From Toxonevra muliebris (Eukaryota; Arthropoda; Insecta; Diptera; Pallopteridae), in assembly GCA_963691655.1 (NCBI GenBank), contig CAVNUY010000013.1, positions 219,364 through 283,363 on the forward strand: 64,000 nt of DNA, in the 5' to 3' direction. The notes beneath the pieces were generated by a model. It did not search any database and was not told the DNA's origin. It worked only from the letters and a program-made list of their open reading frames with translations. Positions 11,699 to 22,772 of this stretch are shown piece by piece (the first letter of the stretch is position 1; every line of letters starts with the position of its first letter). Both the position numbers and the translations under genes were made by a program.

Positions 11699-12709
11699 AT
11701 GGATTCTCAAAATACATCAGATTATGTGGACCCCGGAGCTCCAAAACGTGCAAGGGAACTGTTGGCAGATTCTCCGCTATCCAAAACACCCAAACTCTCT
11801 GAGTATGGCACGTCCTCGCCTCGCCTATGGCAGTTAATGGATCAGCGTTTAAACAAACACTGAGAAATGATCACTGCCAAAATTAAAGAATCTGAAGAAA
11901 ATATTCTGAGTGAGTTGGATTCAAAAATTGTTGGCATCAAAAGCGAGCTCATGAAGGTCTCTGACAGGGTGTTGCAAATTGAGACGAGTGTACCTGAGAT
12001 GAAGTCTGAAATACAGTTTCTGAAAGAACAGTTAGCACGGTTTGACAACGCTGCTGTTGCATGTGATTTGCGTTTATGTGGCGTTCCGCAGTACAACCAG
12101 GAGAACCTGCGTGGAATTTTCTCATCGTTGTGTCAAACCTTGAGTATTGAACAACCGGTCGTTAAAGATATTTATCGTTATAACGCCAAACGCCCCGTAA
12201 TTAATTCACAAAACACTCCAAATAAAATTGATGCTGTTATCATTATAAAACTATCAAGACCAGCTGAGAAAAGAATAATCTTCCAATCTATTTCTAATTT
12301 TAAACGTACCAACAAAGACATACTCCGCTTAAAGCATCTTGGTTTTAACTCGGACACACCAATTTTCGTAAACGAATATCTTACTAAAAATAATTATAAT
12401 ATTTTAAAAGCAGCCATAAAGCACAAAAATCAAAAACATTTATGGTCTGTGTTTACACAACGCGGACATGTCTTCGCGAAGAAAGATCGTGATAGTACTG
12501 CCAATAAAATTAGTTCTATTCCTATGTTGGAAATTATGATTAACTCTGCTACTTCCAATGACAATATCATGCAATCCAACTACATACACAATAACAATAG
12601 CAGCAACTACAACAACCGCATGCTGAACAATGATTCTGGAAATTCACAGCAAACTTTGGGTCTTTTTCGCAGCAATAATGAAGATCAGCAGCGCCTACAA
12701 CAACAATAA
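11699..12709 (+). pseudogene. LINE ORF1, coiled-coil RNA-binding protein (one frameshift)
   Basis: The N-terminus MDSQNTSDYVDPGAPKRARE opens at 11699 and stops at 11863. Coding then continues from 11867 in another frame. The second part starts with an amphipathic coiled coil (IKESEENILSELDSKI through EIQFLKEQLARFDN, about 50 residues). It then resembles the RRM-like and C-terminal domains of L1-type ORF1 proteins (VACDLRLCGVPQYN, then KRIIFQSISNFKRTN, then VFTQRGHVFAKKD) and ends in an Asn/Gln-rich tail. The family trimerises through the coiled coil and coats element RNA. The single shift near 11863 is the only obvious lesion. Confidence 0.8.
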
Positions 12710-13089
12710 TGTTTCATTTTTATATACAACTCTAAATACAACAATGAAATCTAAATCAACACAAACAATTATTACTAGTATCTACACATCTTTCAACAAC
12801 ATAACAACAACATTGCCAGCAGGAACTATAGCATTGATGTTATTATTGATTCGTATACATGTAAGAAATGCATATGTTCCACAACATTTTTCTATATTAC
12901 CATACCAATGTCTCAAACTATATTCGATTATATTACTTACTCAATTTAGATATTTATACTTTCATTTTTGTTTTAAATCTTGTATTCAATGCGTTGCTTA
13001 TTTTATACTATATTTATTACTTATTATTTTTTGTAATGTTACGTTCACATAATACAGGTAGCAGCAGTTCCAAAGATAACTCACATAGT

Positions 13090-15805
13090 TTAATTCGCGT
13101 ATTTAGTAAACAGAGAAAAGGATTAAAAATATCCCATATAAATGCTCAAAGCCTTAATAATAAAATTGACGAATTTCGGTATTTGTTTGAAGGTTCCTCT
13201 GTTGATGTTATTTGTATTTCTGAAACGTGGTTTTCCCCTCATTCTTATGATGCACAATTTAAAGTGAATGGCTTTCGTATCTTTCGAGCTGATAGGGAAA
13301 GACATGGTGGTGGTGTTGCAATGTATATAAGAGATGGTATTCCGTGCAAATTGGTTTCCAAATCAAGCATTTTTTCAGATATTGAACATATTTTCATCGA
13401 AATAACTAACAGCATTGAAAAAATGTTGATTGGATGTGTATACAGGCCTAATAACAATGTGAATTTGATGCCATTACTTGAAATTATTGAAAACTTATCT
13501 CTGTCGTACTGTAATGTGTTAGTTAGTGGTGATTTCAACTGCAATTTGCTTACAGACAATTCACTCAAGTTTAGCATGCAAACCATAGGGTTATATACAG
13601 CCGGTAATTTTTTGCCAACTCATTTCACTAAGTCAAATGCCACTCTTCTAGACTTGTTTTTCGTTAACGAATTAACACAAGTTAAATTTTATGATCAAAT
13701 ATCTGTTCCTGTCTTCTCGAAACATGATCTAATTTTTCTTACGTATGATTATCTACTTGAGGCTGATTCAGAATCATTCTGCTATAGAGATTTTAAGAAT
13801 ATTAATTACACCCAACTAAGACAAGCTATATGTGCTATTGAATGGAATAATATTTTCACTATGACATCTGTGGATTCTCAAATTAATTTTCTACAGGATA
13901 ATGTTAATTTCTTGTTTGACAAATTCGTTCCCCCGAAAGTCAAAACTATTAAGCATTCTCAAAGGCCTTGGTTCAATAATAGCATACAAAATCTGATAGC
14001 TGTGCGAGATCTGGCGTACAATCGTTGGAAGCGCTATAGAACACCCGAGTTGTATGAAGAATTTAAAAACCATAGGAGGAATGTAGTCAACAAGGTTAAG
14101 TGCGCTAAAACAACATTCTATAATCAACAATTTAGTACAGCAATTAATAGTAAACAAAAGTGGAATAAGATTCGAAGCATTGGTCTCTGTAGTAAATGTT
14201 CACCTTCACGTGAAGTATCTGATGTAAATGAATTAAATGCAAAATTCGTAAACTCTGATATGCCCCCACCCCAACATAGTTATTGCCATTTTTCCGATAG
14301 TTCTCCAACTGACAATAAATTCACTTTTTCATGTGTTGACCAATTTCAAGTACTGGAAAGTTTTCTGCACATTAAATCGAATGCTATTGGCTTTGACGGC
14401 GTCCATCCCATATTTTTTAAAGCTCTGCTTCCAACTTTACTACCCTACATTACATATGCATTTAACACTATTGTGCAAAAATTATACCTGTTGTTAAGTC
14501 ACAAAATGAATATCGTCCCATTGCTATTTTGCCTTACTTATCTAAAGTTTTCGAACAACTTCTACACAAGCAAATTATAAAGTTTTTACTCGATAATTCA
14601 CTGATCTCTGACAGACAATCAGGGTTCAGACCCAAACGAAGTTGTATAACTGCCTTGTTGGACGTTACTGAACAGATTCGACTGGCTTTGGATAGCAACC
14701 AAGTCACATTCCTGACGTTATTAGATCATTCTAAGGCTTTCGATAGTGTAGTCCATAGCATTTTGTGCGAGAAACTACAGCTTGAGTATAATTTTTCTTC
14801 TACCGCTGTAAAGCTTATATCCTCTTACTTGACTGAAAGAAAGCAAGCAGTATGTGTTGGTAGTTCTGTTTCGTCCTATCTTAACGTCCCTCGAGGTGTA
14901 CCGCAGGGTTCCATCTTGGGTCCACTCTTATTCGTTGCCTATATTAATGACTTACCTAAAGTCCTAAGTAACACTAACGTTCACATTTATGCTGACGATG
15001 TTCAACTAATTAAAAGCTGTGAGAAGGAGTTGGTTGGTGATTGTATTGATATAATAAATTCTGATCTTACATGTGTCAATCGCTGGGCTGCAGTGAATGG
15101 GTTATGCCTTAATCCAAAAAAATCAAAATGCATTGTTATAAACAAAAATAAAAAATTGGAATTGACTAATGTGCCACGATTAAAACTAAATAATACTGAT
15201 ATTGATTTTGTTGATATGGCTAAGAATTTGGGATTAACTTTTAACAGAAATTTGAGTTGGAATGACCACATCAACCGAGTTATTGGTTCCGTCTATTGTA
15301 AGCTTCGTGTCCTATGGACCACCCAGTATTTTACCCCTCTTTCGATTCGGTTGTTATTGGCTAAATCATATCTTTTACCAAGTTTTCTTTATAGCTGTGA
15401 GATATTTTGGAACTGTGATAGTACAAGTCGGCGCAAACTTAACGTCCTATTCAACAATATTGCTAGATATATATACAAATTAAAACGGACTGACCACATA
15501 TCTGAATATTCTAGACAAATTTTTGGTATATCATTTGATAACTTATTACAACTCAAAGCAACTCTTCAACTACATAAAGTTATTTTTACAAAGGAACCTA
15601 CTTACTTATTTAATAGATTGGGTTCTCTCGTTCAAATCGTGGTAAACAACTAATACAGATTAGATACTTATGCCAAATATCTGAACGCCAATTCTTTGTG
15701 AGCTCAATACGTCTTTGGAACACGCTCCCCCATGAATTACAACTCTTAAGTAACGCCTTGCAATTTAAAAAGAAATTATTTCTATATCTGTCAAATAATC
15801 GTTAA
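13090..15805 (+). pseudogene. LINE ORF2, endonuclease-reverse transcriptase (two lesions)
   Basis: The endonuclease domain starts at about 13130 (KISHINAQSLNNK) and keeps its motifs: SETWFS, GGGVAMYIRDG, GCVYRP, VSGDFNCN and KHDLIFL. The RT core follows: GFDGVHPIFFK, then a frameshift at about 14480, then EYRPIAILPYL, LLDHSKAFDSV, RGVPQGSILGPLLFVAYIND and HIYADDVQL, so the DD catalytic pair is intact. A second shift near 15640 leads into a C-terminus ending IRLWNTLPHEL with stop TAA at 15803-15805. The enzyme nicks target DNA and copies its own RNA there. With only two lesions this is a relatively recent copy. The ATG at 12868 lies in the inter-ORF region and is probably not the start. Confidence 0.9.
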
Positions 15806-16012
15806 TTTAAAATATTTCCTGCTTTATACGTATATATGTACTTTTATTGTTATTTTATTCATTAATTCATCATGTCATGTTTATTTTTACTGTATAATTT
15901 TTTTTTAAATTAATATAATCTTGTTATGACTAGTACTATAATATAAGACACTGTTCTTGTTGTACTAGGAATTCCTAAAAAAATCAAATAAATAAATAAA
16001 TAAAATAAATAA

Positions 16013-16105
16013 ATAACTGACTTGCTAAAGAAGGGGAAATCCTTTAAGTGAGGCCCAAATAGCGTTTGATGACCTCAAAAACAAACTAATGACTGTACTA
16101 GTTCT
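16013..16105 (+). pseudogene. Ty3/gypsy Pol, short middle piece (RT connection)
   Basis: The frame resumes with LTDLLKKGKSFK, one stop codon, then EAQIAFDDLKNKLMTV. This is the segment that follows the RT thumb in gypsy polymerases. It directly continues the frame broken at 11405 and is itself cut off at about 16105 by the next insertion. Confidence 0.85.
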
Positions 16106-16318
16106 TTAATGTATAGTTTTTTTTACTAGTCCCTCAATAACTAGTTCCTGCACTAGTTCTTTAGTATCTAGTTCTTTCTCTAGTGCAATAAATAAAAAGC
16201 AAATTTTTTATGATGTAAATGGTTTTTTAATAATATTCATTTTCAAATAAACATGTAAAAAAGTTGAAAAAAAGTAAATAAAAGTAAATAGAAATTATTT
16301 TTTAATATTATTAATTAA

Positions 16319-17297
16319 TTATTTTTTTTTGATTTGAAATATTCTTGAAATATCGTTTTTTTTAAGCTGTATAGCTTTGCGGAATTGCTCTTCAGCACAT
16401 CCCAAAGTTGGCACCGTTTTTATTGCATCTGAAAGCAGATATTTATTAATATTACATTTATATACGTAGTTATACATAAGTTTGAAATATTGGTAGACTC
16501 AAATAATAAATTACCTATAATTGTTTTAAACATCTGCTCGTATTCACGTAGCTTCTTTTTCCCATGGCTTCCGTCTACATTAAAGTCGATGATAATTTCA
16601 TCACTTAAAATATGCTTCAAGTTTTTATTAAGATCATTATTTAAAATTGATTTAATTGCAGAGACCTATTAAATTACATTATTGTTACTATTTGAATATG
16701 AATCATCAATGAATCAAATTGCGTACATATAAATTTTGATTTTTCGCACATATGCTCTCATTAACTTCCTTCAATTTATTTTCTGATTTAATTGGGACCC
16801 ATTCACCAATATTATGCGTAACACATTCTTGGCGAATAAGTTTCGAAATCAGAACTTTTTGTTTAGCGAGCGTCTCCATTATAATCTTATTTTGTTCATA
16901 GACCGTTTCTGAAAGAGAATAACAATAATTACTTAATAATATTTGTGATAATAAACAAAAAATCATTACTGTCTAGTTGCTGTAATTTTCTGGCGCAATC
17001 CTGACTGCTTGCTGGAAAAGGAGTAAACATGTTAAATTTGGAATTTTGTTTTTTGAACTTATAATCAAACTTACAATGAAAGTCTGAAATAGTTGTATTC
17101 ATTAGAGTGCTCATTTCCACACATTTTACACAATGATCGGATGGGGGTGTATCTAAAAATCAAAATTACTCAAATCAATTAACATAATAAATAAATAAAT
17201 GAACAAATGAATAAAAATTTACTTAGAGATTGCCAATTTTCGTTTCACTTTACAAGCGGTTGCATCGTCTTCACTGTTGCCCTTTTTTTGCGACATT
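16319..17297 (-). CDS. DUF4806-containing protein of the transposon, multi-exon
   Basis: ATG at 17297-17295 opens MSQKKGNSEDDATACKVKRK. With fly-type GT..AG introns I can follow successive exons: one with DTPPSDHCVKCVEMSTLMN; one with ASSQDCARKLQQLD (about 16974-17016, donor gtaatg); one starting ETVYEQNKIIMETLAKQ (about 16911 downward); one with VSAIKSILNNDLNKNLKHIL and VDGSHGKKKLREYEQMF (about 16514-16666); and a last exon 16428-16319 (DAIKTVPTLGCAEEQFRKAI, stop TAA at 16319-16321) after acceptor ttcag. The IKSENKLKEVNE, NLKHIL and GKKKL features match insect DUF4806 proteins, whose biochemical role is unknown. Every junction keeps frame as far as I can follow by eye, so this gene may be intact, unlike its neighbour. 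Position downstream of the transposase on the same strand suggests an accessory transposition protein, by analogy with the TNPA/TNPD pair of plant CACTA elements. Confidence 0.6.
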
Positions 17298-17398
17298 GTA
17301 TTTTAATCTTGTGCGAAATGTGTGAAAAGTTACAATTATAAAAGTAAAATAAAAATTCAAAGTATTTGATTGACGCTAATAACAGCCTGCATGGCCTA

Positions 17399-19228
17399 TC
17401 AAGGTATCAACAGCAAATTATTTTCATGAGGAATACTCATTAGCTTACTTACTATATCTTCTATTCGAAATTTTTCATATATTTCAGAAGGTTCGAAATT
17501 TGCTGAACATATCCCCAAAGTAGTCGAATCAACAGGCTCATTATAAAAACTTCTTATATTTAATAATTTCTTGCCTACAATAAAATTTCCTTTATCATTA
17601 ATAAATCCCGAAATTTGTATGCGAGTGAAAGGACGAATGCAACAAAAATTATTCGGTTTTTTTGCTGTTAACAAGCAGTCATTAAAGGAAAAAGAATAAA
17701 TTTATTTATTTTTTATTTTGAACCCGTTTTGTTTTGAAATAATTGTTAAATTTTCTAGTTTTATATTATTGTGAAGTTGTTCTAAAATTTGTGTTGTTTT
17801 TTTGACATATTTTTTAAGAGTTTGTAGATAATTTTCAAAATCATAGATTCAAATTGAGATTCAGAGAGGACACCCAGTTAATCTACAGTATCTTTTAAAT
17901 ATAATAAATTATGGACATTGTACGACACAGAATTACAACCAAATAAAACTGGAAAGTTCTTTACAAATAGTGTAAGCATGTTTTGAGCTATATCTTTGGA
18001 GATACTTTTTAGGGCAACACAATAACCGGTATGAGCAGTGGAGTAACAAAAACTCGAAGTACAAATTATCATCAATTTTATTTTTTCAAACAGAAATCCC
18101 TGTATACAGCAAAAACTGGCGAAACTCAATTGCCATCTAAAAACGTCATCTAAACTCCTAGGTTTTCTTACAAATTCATTAGGTATATACCCACGCAAGG
18201 CTTCTAAGTTTTTAGAAATAATTGTTATTTCATTTCTTTACTAATTTTAAAATTTACATTGTTAAGGACAATACGTACTAAAAATTTTCGCATAACTCCT
18301 AAATCAATAAGGTGCATGCAATCTAAAGGAACTTGAGTGATCATTCGAACGTTTAAATTTTCTAATAGTGTTTTCCTGTTGATGTAATTACTTAAATGAT
18401 GACTCAAATATTTCCGGTCAGAAAACTCTTCATCTGTTATTAGGACTCCTGATTCAGATTTATAAGTTAGAACGCTATCAATTTTTTTCCGATTTGTGTA
18501 CATTTCGAGCAACCATGTCGTGATGTATGACCTGGAACACAGCACACAAACGATTTAGCAGGAGTATCGCAAATAATTGCCCTGCTTTTAACTCTAACTA
18601 TATTGCCACAGATTTGTACTCCATTTTTTTTAATATCTTTCATTTCGGAAACAAATTTCTTCAAATAATGTTCGACACTGCTTGGTTTTCCTTTGCCTAA
18701 GTATATACCAACAGGGAAAACTGATATGTTGTCAATGTTGACAACCCTTACTAAAATTGGCCATAATTGACTTCTGTAACTTTTAAATAGTGGCAAGCCA
18801 TCAATATTTAAGTTTATGACTATCTCGTTCGAAACTGATTCTAAATAAACAAATTTTCGCAACTGATTCTCTATTCCCAGATGAAGATATGAACCTGCAC
18901 AAACACTTTCTATCACAGCCTTCTCGGAAGTGGTACATTTAAATTCTCTTCATGTAAAATTTTTAATAGCTCTTCAAAGCAAATACGGGAAGGCTTGTGC
19001 CTTATGTACCATTTCTTTAATTTTTCGGTAAATGTCGTCAAATTTTCTCCACTACTTGCACTTCTCAACGCTTCTTCCGCACTTAAATTACCCTCCCTTG
19101 TTAACTCTTCTCCATCTGCTGAAATAACATTATCTTCTAATACTTCTATTTCTTCCTCACTATTTTAATCTATTGACAAAAATTTCTTTTTCTTTTTTTA
19201 TAAGTCGTTGTAAATTTCTTTTACTCAT
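17399..19228 (-). pseudogene. tnp2-like (CACTA/EnSpm) transposase, frameshifted
   Basis: The N-terminus MSKRNLQRLIKKEKE starts at 19228, then a shifted acidic region (EEEIEVLEDN) leads to NLTTFTEKLKKWYIRHKPSR. The core at 18916-18467 reads INLNIDGLPLFKSYRSQLWP, then ICDTPAKSFVCCVPGHTSRH and GCSKC, the conserved Asp and zinc-ligand region of animal EnSpm transposases. After a frameshift, 18545-18225 gives QVPLDCMHLIDLGVMRKFL, the next hallmark. Then 18198-17878 has IPNEFVRKPRSLDDVFRWQL and SYNVHNLLYL. The C-terminal piece is 17674-17399. At least four shifts or stops (about 19160, 18930, 18530, 18220) inactivate it. In the family this enzyme cuts at the TIRs. Confidence 0.8.
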
Positions 19229-19411
19229 TTTATCTTATTATGCACTTTTACTTACTTTTTCTAAATTTCTATCACAGCTCCGCGTCCAACTTGCACAAAA
19301 ATTTCACAATAAGATGCAAAATAAGTTGTAGACAAATTCAATAACTGTTAAAATAACAGTAAATGACGAACAATTACAAAACATTTTCCAAACATATATT
19401 TTTTTTTATGT

Positions 19412-19632
19412 AAATCAAAAGAATACCGATCATTTAACACTTTGAACTGGCGAATCTATAAATGTACTTGTCACCAATATATGCACCAGTTCACGAAACA
19501 TAACCCGAAAACAGTCAGCAAGCACGAAAAATAGTATTTTTTTTAAATCAAAAGAATACCGATCATTTAACATTTTGAACTGGCGAATCTATAGATGTAC
19601 TTGTCACCATACTATGCACTAGTTCAAGAAAT
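19412..19632. repeat. Subterminal tandem repeat, 133-bp period, of the CACTA-like element
   Basis: aaatcaaaagaataccgatc, followed by a near-identical 85-bp stretch with gaactggcgaatctata and tgtacttgtcacca, begins at 19412 and again at 19545. Both units end in a gaacta/caccagttc-type motif. Subterminal repeats of this kind are where CACTA transposases bind in characterised families; here that role is inference. Confidence 0.8.
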
Positions 19633-19744
19633 AAAAAAAATCATATGGTTTCAACTGGTGAATCTTTGCATTCAATTAGGAACTAACTACCGAACTAGTG
19701 AATTTGTTCTAACCACAGAACTAGATCTTTGTGTATCTAGTTCG

Positions 19745-21283
19745 CTGTTGCACTGCAGGGGTGTTACCGAACAAGAATGTCTTGCTGCCTTAGTATGTTT
19801 GAAAAAGTTCCGTCCCTGTGTAGAAGGTCAAGAATTTAAGATTATTACAGATCACGCAAGCTTAAAATGGCTAATGCGGCAAACTAATCTTTCATGCCGG
19901 TTGGCACGATGGTCGTTGAAAATACAAGGTTATGCGTTCACGATTGAACACAGACGAGGGTCAGAAAATGTTGTCCCTGATGCACTATCACGGATTGAAG
20001 CAAACGACGTCATGTTTTTAGCGAGCATTGAACTTAAACCCTTGGTGGACTTAAATTCTGAGCACTTTTCATCTTCTGAATATCAACAACTTAAAGAACA
20101 GGTATCACAAAATAGTACAAAAATCCCAGGAATCATGATGAAAGACAACCTTATTTATCGGCGTTGCGAATATGCAAGCGAAAATTAAGAGCTTGAAGCA
20201 AACAGTTGGAAGTTATGGCTTCCAACTTCATTAGTGCCGGAAGTTATAAAAAACGCTCATGACACACCTACAGCCGCGCATGGCGGAACTGCTAAAACTC
20301 TAGAGAGGTTGAGGAGAAATCTCTATTGGCCGAAAATGTACAATGACGTAAAAGAGTATATATCTAATTGCGTTATCTGCAAAGAAACGAAACCCTGTAA
20401 CACCATTCAGCGTCCACCAATGGGCGCACAGTCAAAAAGTGATAGGCCATTTCAAAGGCTTTATATCGACCTTATCGGGCCATTTCCAAGATCGAAAAAT
20501 GGTAGTGTAGGCATACTTATAGTTTTAGATCACTTAAGCAAATTCCCTTGGTTGTTCCCACTAAAGCGTTTTACCACTAACAACATTGTAAGGTTTCTTA
20601 AACATCAGGTGTTTACCGTCTTTGGAGTGCCCGAAGTTATTGTAAGTGATAATGGGTCACAGTTTAAATCATCAGAATTCAATACATTTTTAAAGAAATA
20701 TGGCACCAAACACATATATACCGCAATATATTCCCCACAATCAAATGCTTCCGAACGTGTAAATCGTTCGATAATATGTAGTATTCGTGCATATCTTCAG
20801 ACTGATCAACGCAGCTGGGATACCTACTTGCACTATATCGCTATGTCAATTCGTTCGTCTTATCATCAATCTATCTGTAAATCCCCTTACTTTGTGCTTT
20901 TTGGTCAACAGATGGTTGAACATGGCGATTCATACACCTTACTGCGCAATCTTAAATCACTAGATACCGGAGAAGACATTTTAATAGAAAATAAAATGTC
21001 AAGTATACGCCAAAGAGTGAAGCCATGCATTGAGAAAGCTTACAATACCAATGTTAGGATATATAATTTACGTAGTAACCCTACCGTAGACTATACTCCA
21101 GGACAAATAATATATAGAAAGAATTTTTCTCAAAGTGATAAGGCAAAAAAGTATAATTCAAAGTTAGCAAAACAGTCATTGAGAACAAGAGTAGTCGAGA
21201 AGATTGGTAATTATTACTACAAATTATCTGACATGAACGGAAAACAAATTGGGGTATTTCATGCAAAAGACTTGCATGCATAG
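19745..21283 (+). pseudogene. Ty3/gypsy Pol: RNase H and integrase (3' piece)
   Basis: The frame resumes inside RNase H with RGVTEQECLAAL, KIITDHASLKWLM, and ENVVPDALSRIEA. After one stop at 20186-20188 the integrase follows: the H-H-C-C zinc domain (AHGGTAKTLERL through NCVICKETKP), then the catalytic core with Asp in LYIDLIGPFP, Asp in VSDNGSQFKSSEF and Glu in NASERVNRS. The DDE triad is intact and the frame is open from 20234 to the stop at 21281-21283. The C-terminus ends GVFHAKDLHA. Integrase inserts the double-stranded cDNA into the genome. RNase H lacks its first third, lost at the CACTA-like insertion. No gag was found upstream, so the element is 5'-truncated. Confidence 0.9.
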
Positions 21284-22005
21284 CGAATACGGAAGGTAAG
21301 CCAGCTTGTTCGCATACGTAAAAACTATTCGAACAACCTGTGCAGTAACATGACCATACCCCTTAATGCATCCCTGATTAAAATTCATTTTGTAAATTAC
21401 TTTTTTTTTGTTTGTTTGTTGGCAGTGCGTGTTGGCAAATTTTGATTGGCTAAAAACCAACACGTGTCGCTTTGGAATCTAGAAGCTTGCTTTTAGTTTC
21501 CAAAGGTTGGCAAAGAATAGGAAAAAAATAGCGTCGAGAAATGAGAAACGGGGAGTTCGAGAATAGTAGTGCAACCGAATAGACGTGCGCGGATAGTTTG
21601 TGCGACTATTTCTTTTTTTTTTCCCCCTTCTTTTTTAATCATATTAATTTATAAAAATATCGTTGTGTCCATTTTAATAATTAACAATGGAAAAAACAAA
21701 AATTTTGTCAAGTTTTCCGTTTTGCACGCGAATATAACTCTATCTTTTGAAAAGATATAATATTTATATATATATAAAAAAATAAAAATAACAAAATTTC
21801 TAAAAACATTAACAACATGGCAACTAAAAACTTTAACAAAATCGCAACGAAACAACTTTTATAATATGAGAAATTTAAAGATTCCTAATGCAAAAAAATA
21901 AATAAAATAAAATTTCCAAAAAAAAAACATCGGAACTTTTATAATATGAGGAATTTAAAGATTTCCTAATGGAAATAAAATAAATACAACAAAAATTCCT
22001 AACTT
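21284..22005 (+). other. Region downstream of gypsy Pol, possible LTR remnant, with an 80-bp direct repeat
   Basis: From the integrase stop onward there is no coding sequence. The stretch may include the gypsy 3' LTR, but no second LTR exists in the window to prove it. aacttttataatatgag followed by aatttaaagatt occurs at 21854 and again at 21934 (80-bp spacing), a diverged two-unit tandem repeat. Confidence 0.4.
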
Positions 22006-22772
22006 AACAACAACAGCCGCCGCTGTCTTTTAGTTGCAAGATGTTTTTTTTGGTTTGGTTTCGTTCCATTTTTTTTCCTTCCTTCATTTTCACTCTTTAC
22101 ACATTACTATCTCTATCACTCCTCGTTCCATTGCCATTCGCTCCTTTTGTACATCACCCCTTCAAAATCAATTTCTGTATACACACACAGACATACTCAG
22201 TACGCTAATCAAAGCGAAAATTTTGGTTGTACTGCGCAAGTTAAAGTGATTATTAACCATGTGGTAGGTCAAAGGCGAAATAGTTGAATCACCCCCTCAC
22301 TACTGACATGGTGTGGTGTGTTTTCTTTTTCTTTATTTTTTTTCCACCTTTGTTTATTTTTTTTATTTGCATATTTCCCTCACTATCTCTCTACTTAATT
22401 TTCCCTCACTTAGTACCTCTCAGTCTTCTTCTTCCTAACTCAATCAATCGGCTGTCTGGTTCGAATTATCAACATATACCATGACGTGTGCATGAATTAT
22501 TTTTTTTTTTTTTGTAATGACGCAAATCTTACAGTGGTCCCCATGCGCAACGAACCCTACCCACCACTGCTACCTAGCCGAAGTTGTAAGCGAGCATGCA
22601 CACTACTGCGTTATAGTGATGACCACAATAACACCAGTCCTTCTCCTATCTTTAGGGTAATGTAAGATCTTTTGGAGTAACCAACAACAACAACGTTTGG
22701 TTTTTTTTAAATTCATTACAATAACTTTTTCAAGATACAACAATTAAAACTGCTAAACATTTTTCATTACAG

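Larger units (their letters stand above)
11412..16012 (+). mobile_element. Near full-length non-LTR retrotransposon inserted in gypsy
   Basis: This 4.6-kb unit has an AT-rich 5' leader, ORF1 (11699-12709), ORF2 (about 13090-15805) and a 3' tail of AAATA-type repeats (about 15985-16012). The gypsy frame runs into it at 11405 and resumes at ctgacttgctaaag (16017), so it sits inside the older retrotransposon. A short taa may be the target duplication but it merges with the A/T tail. Coiled-coil ORF1 plus endonuclease-RT ORF2 without RNase H fits the Jockey/CR1 group. Confidence 0.85.
16106..19744 (-). mobile_element. CACTA/EnSpm-like DNA transposon with two genes
   Basis: This block separates two parts of the gypsy polymerase and carries, on the minus strand, a tnp2-type transposase (17399-19228) and a spliced DUF4806 gene (16319-17297). 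Both edges are crowded with ctagttc/gaactag subterminal motifs: left at 16098, 16141, 16152, 16168 and on, right at 19618, 19692, 19709 and 19736. CACTAGTTC at 16151 and its inverse ending at 19700 would be CACTA-type ends, but the flanking bases do not give a matching 3-bp duplication. The precise ends are therefore uncertain. About 180 bp of gypsy RNase H is also missing across the insertion. Confidence 0.7.
6044..22772 (+). other. mGluR: mGluR intron, 16.7 kb, filled with nested transposons
   Basis: The intron is bounded by donor GTAAGT (6044) and acceptor ttttcattacag (22761-22772). Joining the exons in phase 0 gives a continuous receptor sequence from NSYE to IQITTLC. The positions 6044-6658, 7735-8005 and about 22000-22772 hold no recognised element apart from polypyrimidine-rich tracts (22040-22450) in front of the acceptor. 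Confidence 0.9.

Noticed and set aside
16148..19703. A 3-bp target duplication for CACTA ends at 16151 and 19700
   Set aside because: The flanking triplets are ctg and aat, which do not match, and further ctagttc motifs extend outward, so these may not be the true ends.
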